Shown here: positions 8,728 to 16,749 of the stretch, in pieces
Layout of the letters: each line of letters begins with the position of its first letter
How positions within the stretch are numbered: position 1 is the first letter of the stretch
Assembly: GCA_027486025.1 (NCBI GenBank)
Contig: JAIXPY010000122.1
Coordinates: 1-36,228 of the forward strand
DNA: 36,228 bases
From: Burkholderiaceae bacterium
Lineage (GTDB): Bacteria; Pseudomonadota; Gammaproteobacteria; Burkholderiales; Burkholderiaceae
Direction: 5' to 3'
Position numbers and translations under genes: made by a program
Notes under the pieces: generated by a model
What the model was told of the DNA's origin: nothing
Database searches by the model: none
The model's input: only the letters and a program-made list of their open reading frames with translations

Positions 8728-10368
8728 ATGGAATTCGAAATACCAGAAACCCTGGCCAATACGCTACTTGGAACGATCAATGAGGATTCTCTGCTTGCTA
8801 GGCGGCTGAGGGAGTACGGCCTTTCCCGAGGCAAACGTGTGGTGCCCAGCCGCCTTTTCGATGCCGACTCACTTAACACACTCTATGACCTGTGCCGTAC
8901 AGCCAACGAGCGTGAGCTGTTGTTCCAAATGCTGGCGCTAGATAATATCCACTCTGCGCCGGCTGCCCGAAAAATTCCCAGCTTGGAGCATCTGATCCCC
9001 GGTCTGATCGCTTGGCTGTCGCGCGACATGATCGATGGCTGGCTTTATAAGCTCGGCAAGGACGGTGTGTTACAGCCTTGGTTGGTCCATTCTATGCGCC
9101 ATGTGCAGCCTGTCGATAGCGCAGCTTACGTCATCATCGGCCTGCTGGCCAATACATTGCAGGCTGCGGGACGGGGGCCGGTCGCCGATCCGAGGCTAAG
9201 GTATACCGCCATGACCAATAGCATTAGCTTTCATGCCGAGGATATTTTGGATTTCACGATTCCCGAATTGATGACGGGTCATGGTTACTTCAAAGAATGT
9301 ACAGAATTCAAAAATGAATACGAGACACACTCAAAGCGTTTCATGCAGATGCAGCCAAAGTTTGGTGCGCAGTTTACTGTTTCTGGCAATGTCTGGATGT
9401 CCAGCGAAGGGCCTCGTCCACAACTCGAATGCATGCGGCTGCAGGCAGGCACAACGGCGCGTTGCGTAAATGACGAAGAGCTGCTGGAACGTCACTTTGA
9501 CACCACCGCCGATGCAACCTTCTGGCGCGGAAGTGGTATCAGCGAGGGTTTTGAACGGATTCCCCAACATTGCTATCTACACCTATTCCACCTGGATTAC
9601 CACCGCAACATATGGGCGCATGTACAAAATGTAAGTGCGTATCGTTACAAGCCGGAATTGCGTGACAAGCTGGTTTTGCCGCATGCTCATCGCAACTTGA
9701 TTGATATCTTGACCGCTGATCGTAACTTCCTGATGGAGGACATTGTGGAGGGTAAGTCGGGAGGAACAACCATCCTGTGCAAAGGCGCGCCTGGCCTAGG
9801 TAAGACGCTGACAGCAGAGGTCTATGCTGAGGTCGTCGAGAAACCACTATACCGCGTGCATTCTGGTCAACTCGGCGTGACGGCAAGCTCAGTGGAAGCC
9901 AGCCTTTCGAAAATCCTGCGCCGCGCGGCGCGCTGGGATTCGGTGCTGTTGCTCGACGAGGCCGACGTCTACATTCGCCGCCGCGACAACGATCTCCAGC
10001 ACAACGCCATCGTGGCTGAGTTTTTGCGTACACTCGAGTACTTCAACGGCTTGCTATTCATGACCACGAACCGGGTAGCTGATATTGATGACGCCGTCCT
10101 GTCTCGTTGCATCGCCATCATTCAGTTTGAGACACCGACACAAGTGCAGGCGAAACAATTATGGAAATCGCTAGCGCAGCAGTTCAACATCGAATTGTCC
10201 GACGACCTGGTTGAGCATTTGATAGTAACCTATGCAGCTGCCAGCGGCCGCGATATCAAGGAGTTACTCAAGCTGACGCTCAAGTTTTGCAAGGGTAAGA
10301 ATTTGTTACTCAGCGAGGAAGCCTTTGCTCAGTGCGCGGCTTTCCGCAGTATCGGTAAACCCGTCTAA
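8728..10368 (+). CDS. AAA+ ATPase (classical AAA domain at C-terminus, unknown ~300 aa N-terminal region)
   Basis: Walker A KGAPGLGKTLTAE; Walker B SVLLLDEADVYIRRR; sensor-1 LLFMTTNR; second-region-of-homology DIDDAVLSRCIAI. Confidence 0.9.
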   Translation: MEFEIPETLANTLLGTINEDSLLARRLREYGLSRGKRVVPSRLFDADSLNTLYDLCRTANERELLFQMLALDNIHSAPAARKIPSLEHLIPGLIAWLSRDMIDGWLYKLGKDGVLQPWLVHSMRHVQPVDSAAYVIIGLLANTLQAAGRGPVADPRLRYTAMTNSISFHAEDILDFTIPELMTGHGYFKECTEFKNEYETHSKRFMQMQPKFGAQFTVSGNVWMSSEGPRPQLECMRLQAGTTARCVNDEELLERHFDTTADATFWRGSGISEGFERIPQHCYLHLFHLDYHRNIWAHVQNVSAYRYKPELRDKLVLPHAHRNLIDILTADRNFLMEDIVEGKSGGTTILCKGAPGLGKTLTAEVYAEVVEKPLYRVHSGQLGVTASSVEASLSKILRRAARWDSVLLLDEADVYIRRRDNDLQHNAIVAEFLRTLEYFNGLLFMTTNRVADIDDAVLSRCIAIIQFETPTQVQAKQLWKSLAQQFNIELSDDLVEHLIVTYAAASGRDIKELLKLTLKFCKGKNLLLSEEAFAQCAAFRSIGKPV

Positions 10369-10369
10369 G

Positions 10370-11086
10370 ATGGCAACGTTTGACACGTCTTTCCTAGGAG
10401 GTTCGCTGCTGGGCCGGCTCAGTTTTCGACCCGGCACTGTACCCGACAAACCAGCTTTGCCCGCTGGTCGTCACAACCTGGGTATTGCTAGCGAGCGCGA
10501 CGCCGTATTGATCGTGCCGGATGGTCTGCAGCCTGGAGTTCCAGTCGCTTTGCTCGTGATGTTTCATGGTGCCGGTGGTAGCGCCGACAAGGTGCTGCCA
10601 TTCTTGATCGACTATGCGTGTCAGCGTGGCTTTTTGCTTCTGCTGCCGCAGTCTCAGTTTCCAACTTGGGACTTGGTCGTGGGCGGTAACGGCCCAGACC
10701 TGGAGCGGCTAGACAAAGCATTACACGAAGTGGCATCACGTTTTTCAATCAATCCATTCTATTTGGGATTTGCTGGCTTTTCGGACGGAGGCAGCTATGC
10801 GCTGTCAGCAGGCGTGACCAATGGCGACATTGTTAGCCACGTGATCGCATTTTCCGCAGGCTTCATGTCAGTCTTTCAGCAAAACGGTCTCCCCCGCATT
10901 TTCATCGCCCACGGTTTGCAAGACGAGCAGCTGCCGATTGAAACTAGTGCGCGTCTTCACGTAGCCAAACTTAAGGCCGCAGGTTATGACGTAACCTCCT
11001 TGGAATTCAGAGGTCCGCACCACATCGAGCCGCCAGTGGTTGCATTGGCAATTGATTTCTTCCTGAAACCGACGGCGCAGCCGTAA
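10370..11086 (+). CDS. Alpha/beta-hydrolase (phospholipase/carboxylesterase or dienelactone-hydrolase-like); start revised from 10325
   Basis: HGAGG oxyanion motif, GFSDGGS nucleophile elbow, HGLQDEQLP acid, GPHHIEP histidine; ATG 1 nt after the AAA+ stop. Confidence 0.88.
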   Translation: MATFDTSFLGGSLLGRLSFRPGTVPDKPALPAGRHNLGIASERDAVLIVPDGLQPGVPVALLVMFHGAGGSADKVLPFLIDYACQRGFLLLLPQSQFPTWDLVVGGNGPDLERLDKALHEVASRFSINPFYLGFAGFSDGGSYALSAGVTNGDIVSHVIAFSAGFMSVFQQNGLPRIFIAHGLQDEQLPIETSARLHVAKLKAAGYDVTSLEFRGPHHIEPPVVALAIDFFLKPTAQP

Positions 11087-11208
11087 CAAGTCAGGCCTCG
11101 GAGTAGTAATAGATCGTGCTAATAATTTGACTATAGAGTACATGGGAGTGCGGTCATTTTTAGGGGATGTGCGCCAAAGTGTTGCTTGGAAAATAACGCT
11201 AAATTTGG

Positions 11209-11354
11209 TGAAGGCATAGTCCAGGCAGTTGAGAAAGCAACACAAACTGGAATCCTTTGGTCGCAGGTTCAAGTCCTGGTGGGCCCACCAGAAAAGCAAA
11301 CCCTCATCAGCAATGGTGGGGGTTTTGTTTTTTTGAGCGTTACTTTAAGTAACG
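11209..11354 (+). repeat. Repeat module B: degenerate tRNA + palindromic tail (near-copy of module A)
   Basis: TGAAGGCATAGTCCAGGCAGTTGAGAAAGCAACACAAACTGG, then 40 nt matching tRNA 6278-6317 with one mismatch (11251-11290), CTCATCAGCAATGGTGGGGGTTTTG, GAGCGTTACTTTAAGTAACG. Confidence 0.87.
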
Positions 11355-11368
11355 ATTAGTATCGTTGG

Positions 11369-11623
11369 CTACTGTTTGCCCTTGCTATTCGATCCTTTGC
11401 CACCCGGTACTTCAGCATCTTTAAAGTTGGGTTGATTTTTATCTTGCTGTCCCGGCGCATAGGATTTAGCAGACTGACCTGAATTTTTTTCTTGTCCAGG
11501 AGCAAACTGCTTTGCGGATTGCCCTCCCCCCTTTTGTTTTCCTGGCGCATTGGCGCTATTACCCTGAGCAAAAGCAATACATGGAATTGCTGCGAGAATA
11601 CCAATTATCACAAATTGTTTCAT
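11369..11623 (-). CDS. Small secreted low-complexity protein
   Basis: 84 aa; signal peptide MKQFVIIGILAAIPCIAFAQG; internal repeats QSAK(Q/S)(F/Y)APGQ; SD-like AGGAGATC before ATG. Confidence 0.7.
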   Translation of the reverse strand: MKQFVIIGILAAIPCIAFAQGNSANAPGKQKGGGQSAKQFAPGQEKNSGQSAKSYAPGQQDKNQPNFKDAEVPGGKGSNSKGKQ

Positions 11624-12027
11624 TTTGATCTCCTAGGGTAGGGTTATTAGATCCTATGCCCATATTGCTGTAATAGCAAATTTCCATATCCTATAACTTG
11701 GGGCTTTTCGGGCGCTAAGCCATTTTCAGTAGTAGTTCGGGGTTTTGTCCTTGAAATGTTGCATTAAGTAAGACGCATTCAAAATCGTTATTAAAGGTAA
11801 AGATTTCAAAAATCTAAAGTATTTTGAGAAGGAAAAATAGTTAGCAATACCTAAGCGAGAGTCGAGTAAATTATGATGAAGATATTTCACCCTTTACTGA
11901 ATAAATAGGGTAGTATGGATGTAGTGATTTTCAAGCAAATAGTGTTGTTGTACTAGTAATTAATACCGCAGTTCTGCGATAGTTCTTCTTAGCATCTCCC
12001 CCGCCATTCTTGACTTTCGCCCTACTT

Positions 12028-12057
12028 GGGGCATAGCCCCTTTTTAATTTTTTTAAG
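12028..12057 (+). promoter_or_regulatory. Terminator-like hairpin plus T-tract in the csp leader
   Basis: GGGGC-ATA-GCCCC (12028-12040) followed by TTTTTAATTTTTTT, ending about 15 nt before the csp ATG. Confidence 0.6.
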
Positions 12058-12069
12058 GAATAGTCAGAT

Positions 12070-12273
12070 ATGGCAAACGGAATTGTGAAATGGTTTAACG
12101 ACGCTAAAGGCTTCGGCTTTATTACCCCTGATCTTGGTGGCGATGATTTGTTCGCTCATTTTTCAGCAATTAATAGCAATGGATTTAAATCGCTAGCTGA
12201 AGGTCAAGCGGTTACTTTTGATATTGCTACAGGCCCTAAAGGCAAGTTAGCATCCAATATTCAACCTGCTTAA
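12070..12273 (+). CDS. Cold-shock protein (CspA family)
   Basis: 67 aa; [34 protein letters not shown] with RNP motifs. Confidence 0.96.
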   Translation: MANGIVKWFNDAKGFGFITPDLGGDDLFAHFSAINSNGFKSLAEGQAVTFDIATGPKGKLASNIQPA

Positions 12274-12314
12274 ATAAGAAGCAAATACCAGGCTTAAATT
12301 ATTTTGCCTGGCCT

Positions 12315-12348
12315 AAAGCCCAGCATGTCTGGGCTTTTTCATTTTTAT
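12315..12348 (+). terminator. Rho-independent terminator or attenuator between csp and infA
   Basis: AAAGCCCAG-CATGT-CTGGGCTTT followed by TTCATTTTT, about 12-20 nt upstream of the infA ATG. Confidence 0.75.
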
Positions 12349-12360
12349 TAAGGATGCAAA

Positions 12361-12621
12361 ATGGCAAAAGAAGAATTACTTGAAATGGAAGGTCTTGTTG
12401 ATGAAATTCTGCCGGATTCTCGTTATCGGATTACTTTAGACAATGGCCATAAGCTCATTGCCTATACAGCAGGAAGGGTCAAAAAAAATCACATCCGTAT
12501 ATTGGCTGGAGATAAGGTTTCTTTGGAGATATCCACTTATGACTTGAGCAAAGGTCGTATCACATTTAGACATCTTGAGAAGAAGCAATCGTTTGCTGGT
12601 TCGCCGAAAAGACGATATTGA
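12361..12621 (+). CDS. infA: Translation initiation factor IF-1
   Basis: 86 aa; [70 protein letters not shown] is a recognisable IF-1 S1-like fold sequence. Confidence 0.92.
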   Translation: MAKEELLEMEGLVDEILPDSRYRITLDNGHKLIAYTAGRVKKNHIRILAGDKVSLEISTYDLSKGRITFRHLEKKQSFAGSPKRRY

Positions 12622-12699
12622 TCTTTAAAGTTTAAATCGCAAGTTAAATTAATTTTTGCAAGGAGACTCAGACTCTGGTCGATTCGGCCCTGGGCCGCC

Positions 12700-12810
12700 C
12701 ACTCATTAAGCGTTAGTTTAAGTAACGCTTATCTCCTTAAAACCACTTTGGAGCAACGAAGTGCTAAACAGTTGCTCCAAAAATCCTGTGGTTTTGAAAA
12801 CTAACGAGTG
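12700..12810. repeat. Nested inverted-repeat element (about 110 nt)
   Basis: CACTC/GAGTG, CGTTAGTTT/AAACTAACG, AAAACCAC/GTGGTTTT, TTTGGAGCAAC/GTTGCTCCAAA nested in order around a 13-nt loop. Confidence 0.8.
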
Positions 12811-13003
12811 AGGGAGCATTTCTCAAATGATGTGTTATTTCACTATGTAAAGTACTACACGCCGATAATGAGGCGACGTAAGCTCTTGAAACATAGCGGT
12901 TTTGTCTTTTGAGTGCCGCTTTAAGTAACGGTTGTGTGGGTGTTTTCCCCTTGTTTTATTTAGTTCTATTTAAAACGCCAAAACCATTAAATTTCTACAG
13001 GGT

Positions 13004-13037
13004 TTGACATTGGTCAATATATGTACTATATTAGTAC
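13004..13037 (+). promoter_or_regulatory. Sigma-70 promoter with overlapping palindromic operator for the MarR gene
   Basis: TTGACA (13004-13009) - 17 nt - TATATT (13027-13032); palindrome GTACTA-TAT-TAGTAC (13023-13037) covers the -10. Confidence 0.75.
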
Positions 13038-13041
13038 GCAT

Positions 13042-13461
13042 ATGAACTTTTTACCTATCGTTAAAGAGCTTGCTAGAACCTATCAAGAATTTGAGGCCTA
13101 CTCTTCCGCCCACATTCGCGGCTTGGGTCTATTGCCAGTCCAGTTCGATGTGATTGCCACTCTAGCCAATCAGCCGCCAATGACCTATAAGCAATTGGGT
13201 GAAAAAACCTTGATTTCTAAGAGCTCTCTTACTGGCGTAGTTGAGCGCATGGTTCAAAAAGGTTTTATCACAATCCTAGAGAACCCTGATGATGCTCGCA
13301 GTCATCTGCTCAAGTTAACAGTTAAGGGCCAAAATATTTTCGAAAAAGCTTTTCCAGGGCATCTTGAGCATCTTGAGTTGGCTTTTAAGAAGCTATCAAA
13401 AAGTCAAATGAAAGAAGTTGAAGAATCACTCAAAACACTTAAATCCATCTTTATAAGCTAA
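13042..13461 (+). CDS. MarR-family transcriptional regulator (start revised from 13021)
   Basis: Winged-helix MarR motif (PMTYKQLGEKTLISKSSLTGVVERMVQKGFI...NPDDARSHLLKLTVKGQ); the 13021 ATG lies inside the promoter. Confidence 0.92.
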   Translation: MNFLPIVKELARTYQEFEAYSSAHIRGLGLLPVQFDVIATLANQPPMTYKQLGEKTLISKSSLTGVVERMVQKGFITILENPDDARSHLLKLTVKGQNIFEKAFPGHLEHLELAFKKLSKSQMKEVEESLKTLKSIFIS

Positions 13462-13471
13462 AGGAAGCACA

Positions 13472-13708
13472 ATGAATCCACATATCGCCAAAAAAGCACC
13501 TTACCCAGTAGAAGTAACTGCTGGCCAGTCCTATTACTGGTGCTCTTGCGGTCTAAGCAAGAATCAGCCATTTTGTGACGGGAGTCATAAAACCACCGAA
13601 TTCACGCCAGTAGCATTTACAGCAGAAAAGACCGAAACCGTTTACCTATGCGGATGTAAGCATAGTGCCAATGGTGCGTTTTGCGATGGCAGTCACAACA
13701 AGCTCTAA
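13472..13708 (+). CDS. CDGSH iron-sulfur domain protein (two CDGSH motifs)
   Basis: WCSCGLSKNQPFCDGSH and LCGCKHSANGAFCDGSH. Confidence 0.95.
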   Translation: MNPHIAKKAPYPVEVTAGQSYYWCSCGLSKNQPFCDGSHKTTEFTPVAFTAEKTETVYLCGCKHSANGAFCDGSHNKL

Positions 13709-13738
13709 GAGTTTTAAAAAATATTGAAAGGACAAAAC

Positions 13739-14149
13739 ATGACAAGCTTTGAAAACAGTTTCAATTTCCTGGGCCGAATTGCGATTGCGGCATTGTTTCT
13801 ACCAGCAGGCGTCAATAAGTTAATGGGTGTTGAGGGTACAACAGGCTATTTCGCATCTCTTGGATTGCCCGCTGTAGTTGTATTGGTTTGGGTGGTTATT
13901 GCCATCGAAATTTTAGGCGGCCTTGCTTTAATTCTTGGCTACCATACTCGCGTTGTCGCAATTGGTTTGGCACTTTTCACCTTGTTGGCCAGTATTGCTG
14001 GTCACGCATTCTGGGCAGCACCCGCGGATGCCGCATTTATTGCTCAGCTGTTGTTCTTTAAGAACATCGCCGTGATTGGTGGTTTGTTGGTATTAGCCTC
14101 ATGCGGCGCCGGTAAATTCAGTATCGATGGCTTCCAGCAATCAAATTAA
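13739..14149 (+). CDS. DoxX-family membrane protein (start revised from 13724)
   Basis: Four hydrophobic segments; RIAIAALFLPAGVNKLMG...LEILGGLALILGYHTR; AAAGGACAAAAC SD before 13739. Confidence 0.85.
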   Translation: MTSFENSFNFLGRIAIAALFLPAGVNKLMGVEGTTGYFASLGLPAVVVLVWVVIAIEILGGLALILGYHTRVVAIGLALFTLLASIAGHAFWAAPADAAFIAQLLFFKNIAVIGGLLVLASCGAGKFSIDGFQQSN

Positions 14150-14173
14150 ATAATCTTAAATAAGGAGAGCAAA

Positions 14174-14731
14174 ATGACTAAAGTCGCAGTAGTCTTTCAT
14201 AGTGGTTATGGGCACACGGTTAAACAAGCTGAGGCAGTAGCTAATGGCGGTAAAGGCATATTGATAGCGATTGATGCCGAAGGTAATTTAACCGATGCAC
14301 AATGGGCAATCCTAAATGAGGCAGATGCAATCGTGTTTGGTTCACCCACTTATATGGGTTCAGTAAGCTGGCAATTTAAGAAATTTGCCGATGCGAGCTC
14401 TAAACAATGGTTTACTCAGCAATGGAAAAATAAAGTCTTTGGCGGCTTTACGAACTCTGCAACCATGAATGGCGATAAGCATTCAACCCTTCATTATTTC
14501 TTTACATTGGCTATGCAGCACTCCGGTATTTGGGTCGGGACTGGGTTAATGCCATCGAATGCTAAATCAGCCAAACGTGATGATGTCAATTATGTTGGTT
14601 CTTCTGCTGGCGCCATGATGACCACGCCCTCGGATGCTAGTGCAGATGAAGTGAATAGCGGCGATGTAGAAACAGCGCGCCTATATGGGGAGCGCATTGC
14701 CAAGATCGCCAGCGAACTTCACATCAAGTAA
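14174..14731 (+). CDS. Flavodoxin/NAD(P)H-quinone-oxidoreductase-like protein (WrbA-like)
   Basis: FMN-binding start KVAVVFHSGYGHTVKQAEAVA; ADAIVFGSPTYMGSVSWQFKKFAD. Confidence 0.9.
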   Translation: MTKVAVVFHSGYGHTVKQAEAVANGGKGILIAIDAEGNLTDAQWAILNEADAIVFGSPTYMGSVSWQFKKFADASSKQWFTQQWKNKVFGGFTNSATMNGDKHSTLHYFFTLAMQHSGIWVGTGLMPSNAKSAKRDDVNYVGSSAGAMMTTPSDASADEVNSGDVETARLYGERIAKIASELHIK

Positions 14732-15142
14732 CCAAGCAATTTAAAGAGGCGAGAAATGCTTCTCAGAAAATCGGGTGAACGTGACCATGCTGATCCCGGT
14801 TGATTAAGGCGTTTTGGCTCGCTCTCATTTACCAATCAGGCCAGCCCCAAAGTAGATTGCCAAAGAGATTCGCGAGTGATTGTTGGGGGTTGTATGGAAT
14901 GGAGTAGCTTTAAGCAATCGAATAGGCTATGCCGATAGTTACATTAAATCGGCATATAAAAGTAGATCAAAAAGAAGAGAGCCACATCAATAGGAGCAAA
15001 AAACACGGTTTAGTGCGTGTTTATCGCTTTTGATGTGTTTGATCTCGCCTGTTTTGTGCGAATAACACTGCTTGACAGCCCATTTTGGATTACCTAGAAT
15101 AGGCGCGAGTATGCAGTCAAGTAGTCAATGTAGGTAAGATTG

Positions 15143-15325
15143 GTATCGGGAGAGACCGCATTGAATTGCGGCGCCGAAGGAGCAACCGCCCCGGAAACTC
15201 TCAGGCAAAAGAACCGTTACCCCTTACATCTCTGAAGAGCCTTTAGCGCGCGTCCGCTAGAGCACCGCAGGAGCAAGCGCTTTTCTAAAAAGTGCGAATC
15301 TCTCAGGTCCAAAACAGAGGGGGCG
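15143..15325 (+). promoter_or_regulatory. Tandem glycine riboswitch
   Basis: Aptamer 1: ATCGGGAGAGACC...GGCGCCGAAGGAGCAACCGCCCCGGAAACTCTCAGGCAAAAGAACCG; aptamer 2: TCTCTGAAGAGCC...GCACCGCAGGAGCAAGC...AATCTCTCAGGTCCAAAACAGAGGGGGC. Confidence 0.93.
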
Positions 15326-15379
15326 TTTGCTAAGCATGGTGCAGGCAAGCCTAACCCCCGACGTTTTTTTGGACAATTT

Positions 15380-16639
15380 ATGAAAACCTTTGTCATTATT
15401 GGTGGCGGTATTACGGGCGTCACTACAGCCTATGTTTTAGCAAAACGTGGATACGATGTCACCTTAGTTGAGCGTCATCGCTATTCTGGAATGGAAACCT
15501 CATTTGCCAACGGCGGACAGCTCTCCGCTTCCAATGCCGAAGTATGGAACCATTGGTCAACCATTATGAAGGGCATGAAGTGGGTCTTTAAAAAAGATGC
15601 ACCACTCTTAATTAACCTCAAACCAGACTGGCATAAGGCTTCCTGGTTTGCTGAGTTCATCGCATCCATCCCAAACTATAAAAACAATACCGTCCAAACT
15701 GCGCATATGGCGATTGAAGCCAGAAAACACCTGTTTTCTTGGGCCAAGCAAGAGGGCATTGATTTTGATTTAAAGCGCGAGGGGATTTTGCACATTTATC
15801 GTGATAAGTCAGGCTTTGATCATGCCGGTAAGGTTTCCAAAATGCTGGCAGAAGGCGGCTTAGGCCGCATTGCCGTAACACCGCATGAGATGAAGGAAAT
15901 TGAACCCACACTTGCAGGTCTATATTACGGCGGTTACTACACCGAGAGTGATTCAACCGGTGATATTCATAAATTTACTTATGGGCTATCTGAGGCTGCC
16001 ACTAAGTTAGGCGTCAAAACCATTTATGAGCATGAGGTAACTTCGGTCAAGTCAGACGGAAACCAAGTAAGCGTATTTCTAAAGAAAGATGCTCAAACGA
16101 CCCAACTCACTTTTGACAACATAATTGTCTGCGCTGGAGTTGGTAGTCGTGATTTGGCTTCGCAGTTAGGGGATCGAGTAAACGTCTATCCAGTCAAAGG
16201 CTATTCCATTACAGTTAATCTCAATGACAGGGCTAGTCAAGAAGGCGCGCCAAACGTGAGCCTGCTAGATGATGAAACCAAGCTCGTAACAAGCCGTCTT
16301 GGAGTCGATCGCTTTCGGGTTGCTGGTACTGCGGAGTTCAATGGCATCAATAAAGACATCCGCGCCGATCGGATTAAGCCACTAATCGACTGGGTTAATC
16401 AATGCTTCCCAGAAGTTAGCACCCGCACAGTCATTCCCTGGGCGGGCCTGCGCCCAATGATGCCCAATATGATGCCAAAAGTAGGTCAAGGCAATAGACC
16501 GAATGTTTACTACAACACAGGGCATGGGCATCTTGGTTGGACACTATCTGCCTGCACTGCCGAAATGATTGGTGATGTCATACAGTATGGAGAGCAAACC
16601 CTCAAGACCAAGTTATCTCCTAGCTTGAAGTTTTCCTGA
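15380..16639 (+). CDS. dadA: D-amino acid dehydrogenase small subunit-like FAD-dependent oxidoreductase (DadA family)
   Basis: 419 aa; FVIIGGGITGVTTAYVLAKRGYDVTLVERH Rossmann; C-terminal PWAGLRPMMPNMMPKVG...NTGHGHLGWTLSACTAEMIGDVI. Confidence 0.9.
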   Translation: MKTFVIIGGGITGVTTAYVLAKRGYDVTLVERHRYSGMETSFANGGQLSASNAEVWNHWSTIMKGMKWVFKKDAPLLINLKPDWHKASWFAEFIASIPNYKNNTVQTAHMAIEARKHLFSWAKQEGIDFDLKREGILHIYRDKSGFDHAGKVSKMLAEGGLGRIAVTPHEMKEIEPTLAGLYYGGYYTESDSTGDIHKFTYGLSEAATKLGVKTIYEHEVTSVKSDGNQVSVFLKKDAQTTQLTFDNIIVCAGVGSRDLASQLGDRVNVYPVKGYSITVNLNDRASQEGAPNVSLLDDETKLVTSRLGVDRFRVAGTAEFNGINKDIRADRIKPLIDWVNQCFPEVSTRTVIPWAGLRPMMPNMMPKVGQGNRPNVYYNTGHGHLGWTLSACTAEMIGDVIQYGEQTLKTKLSPSLKFS

Positions 16640-16650
16640 AATAAAGCGAA

Positions 16651-16701
16651 ATGAGCGTTACTTTAAGTAACGCTCATTACCGGTAATGAGCGAATTTTTT
16701 T
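16651..16701. terminator. Two overlapping perfect palindromes, the second with a T-tract (terminator of dadA)
   Basis: ATGAGCGTTACTT-T-AAGTAACGCTCAT (16651-16677) and CGCTCATTACCGGTAATGAGCG (16671-16692) + AATTTTTTT; they share CGCTCAT. Confidence 0.8.
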
Positions 16702-16749
16702 AAAACAATCCCGACTAAAAAGGTATGGTTGGCGCTGGCCAGCATTTAA

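Noticed and set aside
10868-11299. Minus ORF beginning MLFWWAHQDLNLRPKDSS... (and the related 8316-8549 ORF)
   Set aside because: The HQDLNLRPKD peptide is antisense translation of a tRNA 3' end, a common annotation artefact.
14740-14930. Possible insertion-sequence remnant (minus frames with short protein-like stretches)
   Set aside because: Only short open stretches, no inverted repeats or transposase motif that I could recognise.
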